Positions 43,489-51,960 are shown, counted from the first letter of the stretch. The stretch: DNA of 52,188 nucleotides from Virgibacillus proomii (GCF_018916875.1 NZ_JAHLNO010000014.1:1-52188), one strand, 5' to 3'. The notes: generated by a model from the letters alone, not told the origin. Numbers and translations are program-made.

Positions 43489-44398
43489 GATGAAACACGT
43501 AAAGAAGACATATGGTAAAAATGTGATCGCTTTAAATGACTTATCGTTAATGATTAAAGAAGGGATCACCCTTTCTTTACTTGGTCCCAATGGATCAGGA
43601 AAAACAACAATTATTCGTATTTTAACATCTCTAGCTTATCCAGATGACGGAGAGATCAGGATTTTTGGCAGTGGAAAATTAGATAAAAAAATAATTGGTT
43701 GTGTTTCACAGTCTTCAGGAGTCGATCCGATGGGAACAGGAAAAGAGAACTTGATGCTTCAAGGAAGAATTTATGGACTTAAAGGGGATGTGTTAAAAAA
43801 ACGTGTCGATGAATTACTTACGGCATTTCAATTGCAAAAAGATGCTAATCGCTTAAGTAAGCAATACTCTGGTGGGATGAAAAGGAAACTCGATCTAGCA
43901 ATGGGAATCATTCATCGACCAAAACTGCTTTTTCTCGATGAGCCAACTACAGGATTGGATCCTGAAGCGAGAAAAGATTTATGGGCTGCGATTAAGCAGT
44001 TACAACGTAAAGAAGGTATGACAGTTGTGCTGACAACTCATTATATGGAAGAAGCGGATGAATTATCCGATTCGATCGCTTTTATTAATGACGGAAAAAT
44101 TGTTGTAGAAGGAACAGCTGAGGAGTTAAAAAGCAAAGTTGGGAAAGATACCGTTTCAATTACGTGTGATAACCAAGAACAAGCATATACTATTTTACAA
44201 GAGACTTACGAAACGAGAAGGGAAAAGGAGCAATTAGAAATGATGGTAGAACAAGGAGATCAAGAATTATCGAAAATTTCAGGAATATTGACTAAACACA
44301 GTATTAATGTAACGTCCATCTCTGTTTCAAAACCGGATCTCGGAGACGTATACCTTCTATATACGGGAAAAAAGTTAAGAGAGGAAGAAAACGAATGA
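43472..44398 (+). CDS. ABC-2 exporter ATPase (DrrA/daunorubicin-resistance type)
   Basis: 308 residues. Walker A GPNGSGKTT, signature QYSGGMKRKLDLAMGI and Walker B LLFLDEPTTGLDPEARK are intact. The C-terminal extension (about 215-305) is like DrrA-type exporter ATPases. With the permease downstream it should export drugs or lipophilic peptides under control of the MerR regulator. ATG at 43472 is preferred. A GTG at 43463 is in frame. It overlaps the permease gene by 4 bp (ATGA). Confidence 0.9.
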   Translation: MQNAIEMKHVKKTYGKNVIALNDLSLMIKEGITLSLLGPNGSGKTTIIRILTSLAYPDDGEIRIFGSGKLDKKIIGCVSQSSGVDPMGTGKENLMLQGRIYGLKGDVLKKRVDELLTAFQLQKDANRLSKQYSGGMKRKLDLAMGIIHRPKLLFLDEPTTGLDPEARKDLWAAIKQLQRKEGMTVVLTTHYMEEADELSDSIAFINDGKIVVEGTAEELKSKVGKDTVSITCDNQEQAYTILQETYETRREKEQLEMMVEQGDQELSKISGILTKHSINVTSISVSKPDLGDVYLLYTGKKLREEENE

Positions 44399-45168
44399 AA
44401 GTATGGAGTGATACATTATGGATTTTTGTTCGTTCAATAAGACTCTATGTTCGTACACCATTTATCGTTTTAATGACTGTTATCCAACCAATTTTATGGA
44501 TGTTTTTGTTTGGTGAAGTATTTTCAAGTATGGCTGATATTCCTAGTTTTGGCGGTGATTCGTATATTGAATTTCTAGGCCCGGGGATTGTAATGATGAG
44601 TACGATGATGGCGGGAGCTTATGCAGGTTTAGGTATCATCAGTGACTATAGGGAAGGTGTTCTTGACCGCTTGTTAATTTCACCCATTCACCGATCTGCT
44701 ATCGTACTAGGAGGTTTATTACAAGAATCCGTAACGATGGTAATTCAGGCACTGCTTATGATTGGCGCTGCCTTTCTATTAGGTACTTCATTTTCCGGAG
44801 GGATAGTCGGGGTTATTCAGTTAATTATTATTGCTGTTTTATTAGGGCTTGCAATGGGAGTATTATCAACATCGCTTGCGTTATTGGTTTTAAAAGAGGA
44901 AAGCCTTACTGCAGCAGTAAGCTTCATTACCATGCCGTTACTATTTCTTTCTGGAATGTTTGTTCCTCTTGACCTTGTACCTCCGTGGATTGAAAAATTT
45001 GCTGCTTTTAATCCACTCAATTGGGCAGTAGAAGCAGGACGTGAGGTAATTACTGCACAGCCAGATTGGGATATCGTCATTCGTTATAGCAGTTACTTAC
45101 TGCTTATGTTTAGTATCGCTTGTGTATTTGTTCTTTTAGCATTTCGAAAATATCAAAAAACGTTATAG
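44395..45168 (+). CDS. ABC-2 type permease (DrrB type)
   Basis: 257 residues with six transmembrane segments. The ABC-2 signature is EFLGPGIVMMSTMMAGAYAG, followed by ISDYREGVLDRLLISPIHRS and a re-entrant FLSGMFVPLDLVPPWIEKFA then FNPLNWAVEAGR. Forms an exporter with the preceding ATPase. A small hairpin TTTTTGGGA/TCCCAAAAA stands at about 45204-45225. Confidence 0.92.
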   Translation: MKVWSDTLWIFVRSIRLYVRTPFIVLMTVIQPILWMFLFGEVFSSMADIPSFGGDSYIEFLGPGIVMMSTMMAGAYAGLGIISDYREGVLDRLLISPIHRSAIVLGGLLQESVTMVIQALLMIGAAFLLGTSFSGGIVGVIQLIIIAVLLGLAMGVLSTSLALLVLKEESLTAAVSFITMPLLFLSGMFVPLDLVPPWIEKFAAFNPLNWAVEAGREVITAQPDWDIVIRYSSYLLLMFSIACVFVLLAFRKYQKTL

Positions 45169-45307
45169 AAAGATATGCTCCATGCACTATATGTATCCAT
45201 TTATTTTTGGGAAAATTCCCAAAAATTATATAGAACCATATTGTTTTTTAACTCCTAATTATTGAGTTAAGCAAGACAACACTATTGAAAGAAGGTGAGT
45301 ATATAGA

Positions 45308-45706
45308 ATTAGAGATTTTTATGCAGCACAAATACAAATAGTAAGACCTACAGATAAATTTGTGAAAGTCATTCAATTTTATGAAGTAGGTATCGGTTTA
45401 AAAAAACTGGAAGAGTTTCATGGTACCAGAGGATATAAAGGAGTTATATTTGGGCTTCTACATACGAATTATCATTTGGAATTTACATCACATGAGAACG
45501 GTAGTCCTTGTGTAGCTCCAACGAAGGATAATCTGATCGTCTTTTATATGCAAGACAATAACGAAATAAATCAGTTAGTAAAGCGAATGAATCATATGGG
45601 CTATAAAGAGGCAGAACCTGAAAATGAATATTGGAAGGAAAAAGGGATTACAATAGAAGACCCGGATGGTTGGCGAGTAGTATTTATGAATCGATCATAT
45701 GTATGA
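45308..45706 (+). CDS. glyoxalase/bleomycin-resistance (VOC) family protein, start codon uncertain
   Basis: The frame reads IRDFYAAQIQIVRPTDKFVK and then VIQFYEVGIGLKKLEEFHG, a typical first VOC beta-alpha unit, and ends TIEDPDGWRVVFMNRS. Such small proteins bind metal or drugs and detoxify, and the ligand is unknown. The frame opens after the stop at 45296 and no ATG, GTG or TTG precedes the first strand. AAGGTGAG at 45292-45299 points to ATT at 45308. The first canonical start is GTG at 45362, which would remove the first strand. The gene may be starting to decay. Confidence 0.7.
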   Translation: MRDFYAAQIQIVRPTDKFVKVIQFYEVGIGLKKLEEFHGTRGYKGVIFGLLHTNYHLEFTSHENGSPCVAPTKDNLIVFYMQDNNEINQLVKRMNHMGYKEAEPENEYWKEKGITIEDPDGWRVVFMNRSYV

Positions 45707-45733
45707 TATGCATGATTTTATAGTTAAGTATAA

Positions 45734-46249
45734 TCAACTTATGACATTCCTTCAAATAGTCGACCAGAAAAAGAAGGAAGTGAAAAAACAATAGGGATGT
45801 TTCTTAATTTTATCCCGTTTAGACAAGAAGTAAGGACTGTAGGTTCTTTGTCTGAACTTATTCAGATGACTTTTGAGAATGAAAAGGATAGTCTTTCGCA
45901 TAGAAATTATCCTTTACCTGCTCTTTTAAAAGACCTAGAAACAGACCGAATCTTTGATACCATTTTCAATTATACTAATTTTAAAAAGTATAAAGATCTC
46001 TCGACACCTGAAAATGGTATGAAATTACTTAATGATATCAAGTGGTTTGAGCATACTGATTTCGATTTACTAGTAAATGTTGGTTATGATGTAGAGAACG
46101 TACTAACAATTACTTTTAACGCTAACGGCAAAAAAATCTCCAAAGATACATTAGAAAGATATAAATCTATTTATGCTAATGTCTTTGAGCGAATGAGTGC
46201 CAACGAAGATAGTACCATAGATAATTTTCTCACCTATGAAGTAATTTAA
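45734..46249 (+). pseudogene. C-terminal stump of an NRPS condensation domain
   Basis: After a stop at 45731 the frame reads SRPEKEGSEKTIGMFLNFIP and on to FRQEV, the C5 motif region of condensation domains, then SHRNYPLPALLKDL (C6-like) and the rest of the C-terminal lobe to a stop at 46249. The N-terminal lobe with HHxxxDG is missing and no adenylation or carrier domain follows. A start at 45797 could give 150 residues, but these would be half a fold. It is best read as a relic of a peptide synthetase gene. Confidence 0.78.
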
Positions 46250-46315
46250 TTCATTACTAAGTCCCTGCTTGAATTGGAAAGAAGGGAATTAGTAATAATA
46301 AAAGAGTGAATTTTA

Positions 46316-47203
46316 ATGGAAAATTACATGAAATCAACGGTAAAAACATTCAAACAAACTGATGGGTATAAACAACATTATAGGGTTTGGGAAAAAAAGA
46401 GAAATGAAGATGTTGTAGTCCTTTTGCATGGGGGGATTAGTCACTCAGAATGGCAGGCACCTCTCGCAACTCATCTAATCGCCAATGCTGAACTTTCTTT
46501 TGTAGCTTTAGATCGAAGGGGTTCAGGCTTAAACAAAGTTGAAAGAGGTAATTTAGTTTCTAAAGATAGAGAAATCAAAGATGTTGTTGACTTCCTAAAA
46601 AAACTAAGGGAAGATTATAAGTATATTCACTTAGCCGGGTGGTGCTTTGGAGGACAAGTTGCAACAGTTATAGCTGCAGAATTAGAAAAAGAAGATATTT
46701 TAACTTCGTTCTCAATGATTGCACCAGGTTTTTCATATACAGAAAGGTATAGCGATGTTCTTAAAATGTCGAACCATACAGCTTCTGAGATAGTAAAGGA
46801 GTTCAATCTGAAACCAGAAAAATCATATCCTTATGTTCCTGTGCCGCTCCAGCCCATTGATTTTACTGAACAAGAGAGTTTTCATCACTTTATAAAAAGC
46901 GATCCTCTTTGTTTACAAAATGTAAGTGAGAGGACTTATGAAGTATGGTACGAATTAGCGGAGTTAGCAATTAATTCACTTTCTTCTATTTCAACACCAC
47001 CAACATTAGTAATCTTTGGAGCTAACGATAGATTGGTTGATAACAAGAAAGTAGAGACGTTAATAAGAAATAACATTAAAACAGATTATCTTAAGTTTGA
47101 GAGTGTTGATGCTGGCCATGCAATACAGTTCGATGAACCTGAAAAACTCGCTAAATTATTATCGTCTTTTGTAATTGACTCATCACGGAGGGTGTTAAAT
47201 TGA
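46316..47203 (+). CDS. alpha/beta hydrolase with Cys nucleophile, thioesterase-like
   Basis: 295 residues, alpha/beta hydrolase fold. VVVLLHGGISHSEW gives the oxyanion strand. The nucleophile elbow is GWCFGG, so Cys110 replaces the usual Ser. Asp238 (FGANDRLV) and His268 (DAGHAIQF) complete the triad. Next to a condensation-domain stump and a phosphopantetheinyl-transferase relic it may have been the release or editing thioesterase of a peptide product, or a self-protection hydrolase. The reading frame is intact. GTGA-type overlap (4 bp) with the MFS gene shows one transcription unit. Confidence 0.82.
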   Translation: MENYMKSTVKTFKQTDGYKQHYRVWEKKRNEDVVVLLHGGISHSEWQAPLATHLIANAELSFVALDRRGSGLNKVERGNLVSKDREIKDVVDFLKKLREDYKYIHLAGWCFGGQVATVIAAELEKEDILTSFSMIAPGFSYTERYSDVLKMSNHTASEIVKEFNLKPEKSYPYVPVPLQPIDFTEQESFHHFIKSDPLCLQNVSERTYEVWYELAELAINSLSSISTPPTLVIFGANDRLVDNKKVETLIRNNIKTDYLKFESVDAGHAIQFDEPEKLAKLLSSFVIDSSRRVLN

Positions 47204-48402
47204 AATTAAAGTTAGTGCTTAGAGATTTAACTTTATTATTAGCTAGTATGATTACAATTATTGGCACAACAGCTATTACTCCAAGCCTACCAGGGATGAA
47301 TAGCTACTTTGAGATTTCAAGTGAATACTGGGTTATGATCTCACTAACTATACCGGCTTTATCTGCTGGTTTATTCGCCCCATTTACTGGTATAGGACAA
47401 AGTAGGCAGGAAGAAATTATTAATTTCTTCCTTACTTGTATGGTGCTTCTGGTATAGCAGGTTTCTTTACTTCTTCATTAGTAATAATGTTAATGAGTAG
47501 ATTTTTACTGGGTATTGCTGTAGCTGCACCTACAACTTGTGCAACTGCATTGATAAGTGACTATGCACAGAATTCTAAAACTGCTATATCTTTAGGAAGA
47601 CAATCATTATTTATGGCATTCGGCAATGTAATATTTGTTTCAATAAGCGGATTTTTGGCTGATTTTGATTGGAGATATCCTTTTTTAATTTACGGTAGCT
47701 TTTTTATTACTTCCTTCTGCAATTATGCTTATTAAAGAACCAGAAAGGATACCTACAAATACTATTAAGCAAAAGAACACAAATAATGCTAATAAAAAAA
47801 CAACTATTAGCAAAAAGGTCACACCAACTACTATTCTGGTTAGTACTATTGGGTTTATCACAATGGTTACATATTTTATGGTTCCTTCACAATTGCCATT
47901 CTATGCTGAGTCACTTAATATTCAAAGCAGTACTGCAGTTGGGTTCTTGCTTGCGCTAGTTGGCTTAGTGTGGGGACTAACATCTACACAATATGCTCGA
48001 TTAAGAAAGATGCTATCTTTCGAAAAGATTGCAATGTTTGCGTTATTATCTATTAGCGTAGGATACATTCTTTTATTCTTATCAACTAACATTACAATAA
48101 TGGTAATCGCTTTAGCTTTGGTTGGAGCAGGTGTTGGAACAACATTACCAAATTTAAACACTTGGTTAATAACCACTACTAGTTCTGAATTTAAGGGAAG
48201 GGCGTTAGGTAGTTTTTTTATGGGACAATTCTTATCTCCAGTAATTACACGACCAATTACGGCGAGTTTAGGCATTCCTTACGGTTATCTAATGGGAGGT
48301 TTATCACTATTTATTTTATTCGTGTTGTGCGCAGTATATGAGCGTAAGAAATTACGCTATGATAAAACTAAACAGACTAAAATAAAGGGTTCGGCAGTAT
48401 GA
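47200..48402 (+). pseudogene. frameshifted MFS drug/metabolite exporter
   Basis: The protein can be followed through three frames. The first gives residues MKLKLVLRDLTLLLASMITI to PFTGI. A second gives DKVGRKKLLISSLLV near 47391-47435, the loop motif of major facilitator exporters. A third gives YGASGIAGFFTSSLVIMLMS up to about 47720, where a change in a T-run shifts to LLPSAIMLIKEPERIP and the rest to 48402. Together they make about 400 residues with 12 hydrophobic segments. Three separate lesions make sequencing error alone unlikely. Confidence 0.85.
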
Positions 48403-48897
48403 ACAATAGAATAATGTATGCCTTATCAGACATTAAACATATTAAAATTGATTATAGTATCTTATCTGGAAGCGAGATACTATATCGTAATTATGAAGAC
48501 CAATTAAAATATGTAACAGATGCAATTATGCTACGTAAACTAGTCGCGTTTATTATAAATACACCTGCAGAAAATATTATAATTGATAGGACTTGTAATG
48601 ATTGTGGCAAGCAACATGGCAAACCTAGAATTTTTAAATACTGAATTAGAGGCTTCTGTAAGTCACTCAGGGGATAAGGTTTTGGTTGCAGCAACCAAAG
48701 GACCAAAGATAGGGGTTGATGCTGAAATGATGGTTTGAAAATGCCAATGAATAAAGTTTGCCTGATCCCAACAATGGACTCACAATACCAGATACAGTAT
48801 GAAGAGCGACTAATTGATGGATAAATCCTTAGTATAAATACCGGAGAAGGGTACTTCGGTGCAATATGCGCTCTTAATATAGATAAAAATATGTAAT
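48399..48897 (+). pseudogene. broken 4'-phosphopantetheinyl transferase (Sfp type)
   Basis: The first part, 81 codons, ends with the Sfp-type motif CNDCGKQHGKPRIF. A frameshift in the following T-run leads to NTELEASVSHSGDKVLVAAT, then KGPKIGVDAEMM, the conserved VSHSGD and GVD-E Mg/CoA sites. A stop follows, and later frames (IPTMDSQYQIQYEERLIDG; SINTGEGYFGAICALN) look like worn C-terminal parts. Such enzymes activate carrier domains of peptide synthetases, matching the condensation-domain relic upstream. It overlaps the MFS gene by 4 bp. Confidence 0.8.
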
Positions 48898-48933
48898 TAA
48901 TAACAAAAACAATTAGTAATAGGAGGATTTAAA

Positions 48934-49326
48934 ATGAAAGTAACTAGGAATCCAGAAGGTATTCATAAGCCGTTAGCACCTTACACTCATCAAATTGAAA
49001 CTTCAGGTAATATGAAATGGTTGACATTATCAGGTCAGCTTGGAATGGATGTGGACGGGTACGTTCCAGAGGATTCATTAGAACAATTGAAGTTAGCCTT
49101 TAAAAACATAAATAATAATTTAGAAGAGGCAAATATGGAAGTAAAAGACCTAACTAAGCTTGTGTTTTATATTGTAGGGGAAATGGATGCAAATAAAAGA
49201 AGAGATATAATTAGTGAGTTTTTAGGTGATCATTTACCTTGTACAACAATGGTATTCGTAGTTGGTTTAGCAGCACCACAATTTAAAGTAGAGATTGACG
49301 CATGGGCTTGTAAAGAGGATGTATAA
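48934..49326 (+). CDS. RidA/YjgF-family protein lacking the catalytic Arg
   Basis: 130 residues of the Rid family: NPEGIHKPLAPYTHQIETSG start, LSGQLGMDVDG and the C-terminal VEIDAWA. RidA deaminates reactive enamines with an Arg near the position here occupied by LPCTTMVFV. No Arg stands there, so it is a divergent Rid subgroup, probably not a 2-aminoacrylate deaminase. RBS AGGAGG. It is the last gene of the relic biosynthetic cluster and its frame is intact. A very strong terminator follows. Confidence 0.85.
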   Translation: MKVTRNPEGIHKPLAPYTHQIETSGNMKWLTLSGQLGMDVDGYVPEDSLEQLKLAFKNINNNLEEANMEVKDLTKLVFYIVGEMDANKRRDIISEFLGDHLPCTTMVFVVGLAAPQFKVEIDAWACKEDV

Positions 49327-49340
49327 TTTGTTTTTTAAAT

Positions 49341-49392
49341 ATAATCAAGTAAAGCCTCTCCAAGAAGTATTTGGAGAGGCTTTACTTGATTA
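49341..49392. terminator. perfect 20-bp terminator stem after the RidA gene
   Basis: TAATCAAGTAAAGCCTCTCC and its exact inverse complement surround a loop of about 10 bases (AAGAAGTATT). A/T runs flank both sides, suiting termination in either direction. Confidence 0.9.
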
Positions 49393-49415
49393 TTTATTCT
49401 TATGAGCCATTCATA

Positions 49416-49440
49416 TGTAAAAGGACAAGAAAGTTTGTAC
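49416..49440 (+). repeat. 25-bp direct repeat, left copy
   Basis: Sequence of the form TGTAAAAGGACAAGAAAG plus TTTGTAC. The same 25 bases, with one change, occur at 51976-52000. The two copies bracket the PadR/2TM/penicillin-acylase segment. Confidence 0.6.
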
Positions 49441-49629
49441 AACAAATAGAAGGTAGAACATTGATTTTACAATATATACTTTAAATTACTCTAACAAGGA
49501 GTGATAACGAATAAAAGTTATCTATATTACTCATTTGTTTATTGTGTAATTTGATTTATTGTTGATTCCGTTCAATCGAATAATCTCCAAAATAAAATTT
49601 CATTCATTTTTATTTTATTTTGATAGATA

Positions 49630-49690
49630 GAGTAAAATTATAATACATTACTCTATCACATAGATATAAATAAGTAAGGTGAACAAAAAT
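49630..49690 (+). promoter_or_regulatory. duplicate PadR operator and leader without its gene
   Basis: GAGTAA (49630-49635), 12 bases, TTACTC (49648-49653), then a leader (TATCACATAGATATAAATAA, GTAAGGTG) that aligns base for base with the leader of the padR gene at 49818-49856. Where padR has its ATG this copy reads ATA and no reading frame follows. It appears to be the stump of a duplicated regulatory region. Confidence 0.6.
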
Positions 49691-49783
49691 ATTATTTAAA
49701 GAAAAAAGTTTAACAAACCCTAGTATAATAAATGAATTTTAGTTCTTATATACAAAAAATATTTTAGTCTATTTTTAATTACT

Positions 49784-49817
49784 TTGACACGCAGAGTAAT
49801 TAGTGTTAATATTACTC
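49784..49817 (+). promoter_or_regulatory. padR promoter with overlapping operator
   Basis: TTGACA (49784-49789), 17-base spacer, TAATAT (49807-49812) is a near-consensus sigma-A promoter. The inverted repeat GAGTAA-N12-TTACTC (49794-49817) covers spacer and -10, so a bound repressor would block it. Autoregulation by the PadR protein is the likely reading. Confidence 0.82.
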
Positions 49818-49854
49818 CATCAGATAGAATTATAATGAGTGAGGAAGGATTGTT

Positions 49855-50184
49855 ATGATTAGAAGTGATATTATTCGCGGTCATCTGGAATCCATCATCC
49901 TGCGGTTGATTTATGAAAATGATCAGTATGGTTATGAAATATCGAAACAAATCAGCCTACGGACAGAGAATCGTTACCAGATTAAAGAGGCTACACTATA
50001 TGCGGTTTTCCAGCGCCTTGAGAAGAAAGGTTTAATTGAATCCTATTACGGCAATATGTCTCACGGTGGAAAGAGAAAATATTACAGAATCACGACGTTG
50101 GGAAAAGCTTATTTAAAAGAAACCGTTAAAGAATGGCGAGAAACAAAAGAAATTATTGATTTGTTTATGGAGGGATTAGATTGA
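49855..50184 (+). CDS. PadR-family transcriptional regulator
   Basis: 109 residues: IIRGHLESIILRLIYENDQY, GYEISKQI, then the wing KEATLYAVFQRLEKKGLIES and YYRITTLGKAYL, a standard PadR winged helix with a C-terminal dimer helix. RBS GAGGAAGG. It overlaps the next gene by 4 bp, and PadR regulators commonly pair with such HAAS-domain membrane proteins. Its probable operator is in its own promoter. Confidence 0.92.
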   Translation: MIRSDIIRGHLESIILRLIYENDQYGYEISKQISLRTENRYQIKEATLYAVFQRLEKKGLIESYYGNMSHGGKRKYYRITTLGKAYLKETVKEWRETKEIIDLFMEGLD

Positions 50185-50591
50185 AGAAGATAAAAAACCA
50201 TGTAGATGAATTATTCAAGGATACCCCAAATAGCGAAGAAAAAGAAACAATCAAGCAAGAGATTTATCAGAACCTGGAAGAAAAAGTATACGATCTGATG
50301 GCTCAAGGGAAGGAAGAAGAGGACGCTATCAATAAGGCCATCGTGGAATTTGGCAATATTGATGAAATAAAAAGTGAATTAGGTGTTTACAACATAGACA
50401 AGGATGTAAGGAGAATAGAAAAAGCAAAAATCGATTTGAATTTCTCCATATGGGGAAGTATTTTAATTATTGCTTTGATGATCTTTGTTAATATGTATTA
50501 CTCTCCTTCGACTATTTGGTTTGTTTACCCGACTTTCGCTATTTTATGGTGGCCGCTTATCATGTTTTATAGATGGAGAAAATTAAAATAA
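50181..50591 (+). CDS. HAAS-domain (permease prefix) protein with one 2TM unit
   Basis: 136 residues. An N-terminal helical HAAS/permease-prefix domain (about 1-75, HVDELFKDTPNSEEKETIKQ ... INKAIVEFGNIDEIKSELG) is followed by two transmembrane helices around the loop YYSPSTIWFVYPTFAILWWP. HAAS proteins next to PadR genes are usually regulated partners, acting at the membrane. The loop motif recurs four times in the next protein. TTG start with GGAGG in the end of padR. Confidence 0.82.
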   Translation: MKKIKNHVDELFKDTPNSEEKETIKQEIYQNLEEKVYDLMAQGKEEEDAINKAIVEFGNIDEIKSELGVYNIDKDVRRIEKAKIDLNFSIWGSILIIALMIFVNMYYSPSTIWFVYPTFAILWWPLIMFYRWRKLK

Positions 50592-50603
50592 GGAGGTGCT
50601 GAT

Positions 50604-51269
50604 ATGAAACAAGAGCTTTTCTTTGCAACACTCGGAAGTATCATGACGATTGCATTTTTAATGGTAGTTAATTTTCTTACAACTCCCGGAGATCTCTGGT
50701 TCTTGTATCCTTCTCATGTGCTCATTTTGTTGCCAATCAGTCTTTATTTTTTAAGCAAAAAGCAATATAAACAATTTGTCCTTTTTACCGGTTTAGTAAC
50801 TATCCTTTTCTTATGGGTAAATAATTATTTCAATTCACCGGGACATCCGTGGATTTTATATGTTGCTTATCCAATTATCTTATTAATTCTCTTGACTTTC
50901 TTAGGCAAAGCAAGTAAAAAGTTATCCGTCGCATTAATTGGAAGCGGGGCTACGATTTTGTATTATTCTCTCTTGAATTATTATCTTTCACCAGGATATC
51001 CATGGGCGATTTATCCTGCGTATGCGATATTATGGTGGCCAATCCTTTTATACTTTATTAGATCCAAAAGATATTTTGGATTATCTATTTTAGGAACTTT
51101 CATAACAGTTGTTTTTTTAATCATTGTCAGCGCAATTTCTACACCAAATGTCATTTGGGAAGTGTATCCGATTATTCTCATCTTATGGTGGCCATTGAGC
51201 ATGTGTTTTTACGGTTCTGACAGGAGAAAAAATGGTGGCAATAAAAAGGGTGCGGTACATATAAAGTAA
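50604..51269 (+). CDS. membrane protein built of four tandem 2TM units
   Basis: 221 residues, about eight transmembrane helices. Each helix pair encloses a loop of one pattern: FLTTPGDLWFLYPSH, YFNSPGHPWILYVAYP, YYLSPGYPWAIYPAYAILWW, and AISTPNVIWEVYPIILILWW. The consensus is (S/T)P--(P/L)W--YP---ILWWP. The family is the 2TM domain type with unknown function, here multiplied. RBS AGGAGG. 12 bp after the HAAS gene, so co-transcribed under PadR. Confidence 0.75.
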   Translation: MKQELFFATLGSIMTIAFLMVVNFLTTPGDLWFLYPSHVLILLPISLYFLSKKQYKQFVLFTGLVTILFLWVNNYFNSPGHPWILYVAYPIILLILLTFLGKASKKLSVALIGSGATILYYSLLNYYLSPGYPWAIYPAYAILWWPILLYFIRSKRYFGLSILGTFITVVFLIIVSAISTPNVIWEVYPIILILWWPLSMCFYGSDRRKNGGNKKGAVHIK

Positions 51270-51282
51270 AGTTAATAAAATA

Positions 51283-51960
51283 GTGAATAAAAAAGATGTA
51301 TATGAAACGTTACCCAAGAAAAAAAGAGTAAGCAAAAAAGAGAAGTTACTGGGTTCTCTCATTGTTTTAGTACTTATTGTGCCTCGTCTTTATAAATGGA
51401 TACATTGATAAATCTCTTCCAAAAACAGAGGGGACGATGGAGCTTTCCATACTAGAGAATGAAGTTACTGTCATTACTGATGATGGGGTACCGCATATTC
51501 ATGTGGATAACATACGTATTTGGGCTATTTCCAAGCAGATCGGAGAATGTTTCAAATGGAGTTCTCTCGTGGAACGACATCAGGTACGTTAAGTGAAGTG
51601 GTTGGGGAAAAGATACCGTTAATATGAATAAATATTTTTATACATTGGGCTTGAGACGTGCAGCGGAGAAATCTTACGAAGTTTATTCTGAAGAGTCGAT
51701 TGAAGCTTTGAAATGGTTTGCTTCTGATGTGAATGCTTATATAGAGGATATCATTATCCCCAATCCTTCCAATGGCAGTAACAACTGAGTTATAAGTGGA
51801 GACAAAACAGCGTCAGGTATGCCGCTCTTAGCAGGTGATCCACATCTTGAACCGTGCTTTCTTTAAGGTGGACGGCGCTTGATGCAAGTACGGAACTGGA
51901 AGCGATTATGGAATTTAGCTGGGCTGCCAATTGGGATGAATTTGAAGAAAGGCAGGTCTC
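51283..51960 (+). pseudogene. ruined penicillin acylase (Ntn-hydrolase, S45) gene
   Basis: GTG-started MNKKDVYETLPKKKRVSKKE begins a signal/anchor region. After a frameshift near 51385 it reads LPKTEGTMELSILENEVTVI, DDGVPHIHVDN. After a deletion near 51525 it reads GYFQADRRMFQMEFSRGTTS, then GLRRAAEKSYEVYSEESIEA and VNAYIEDIIIPNPSNGSNN. Next comes TGA where relatives have Trp, then VISGDKTASGMPLLAGDPHL. The chain-cleavage/catalytic Ser of GSNN(W) is thus followed by a stop. A further frame holds EAIMEFSWAANWDEFEER. The gene is clearly dead and lacks most of the beta chain. Confidence 0.82.
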
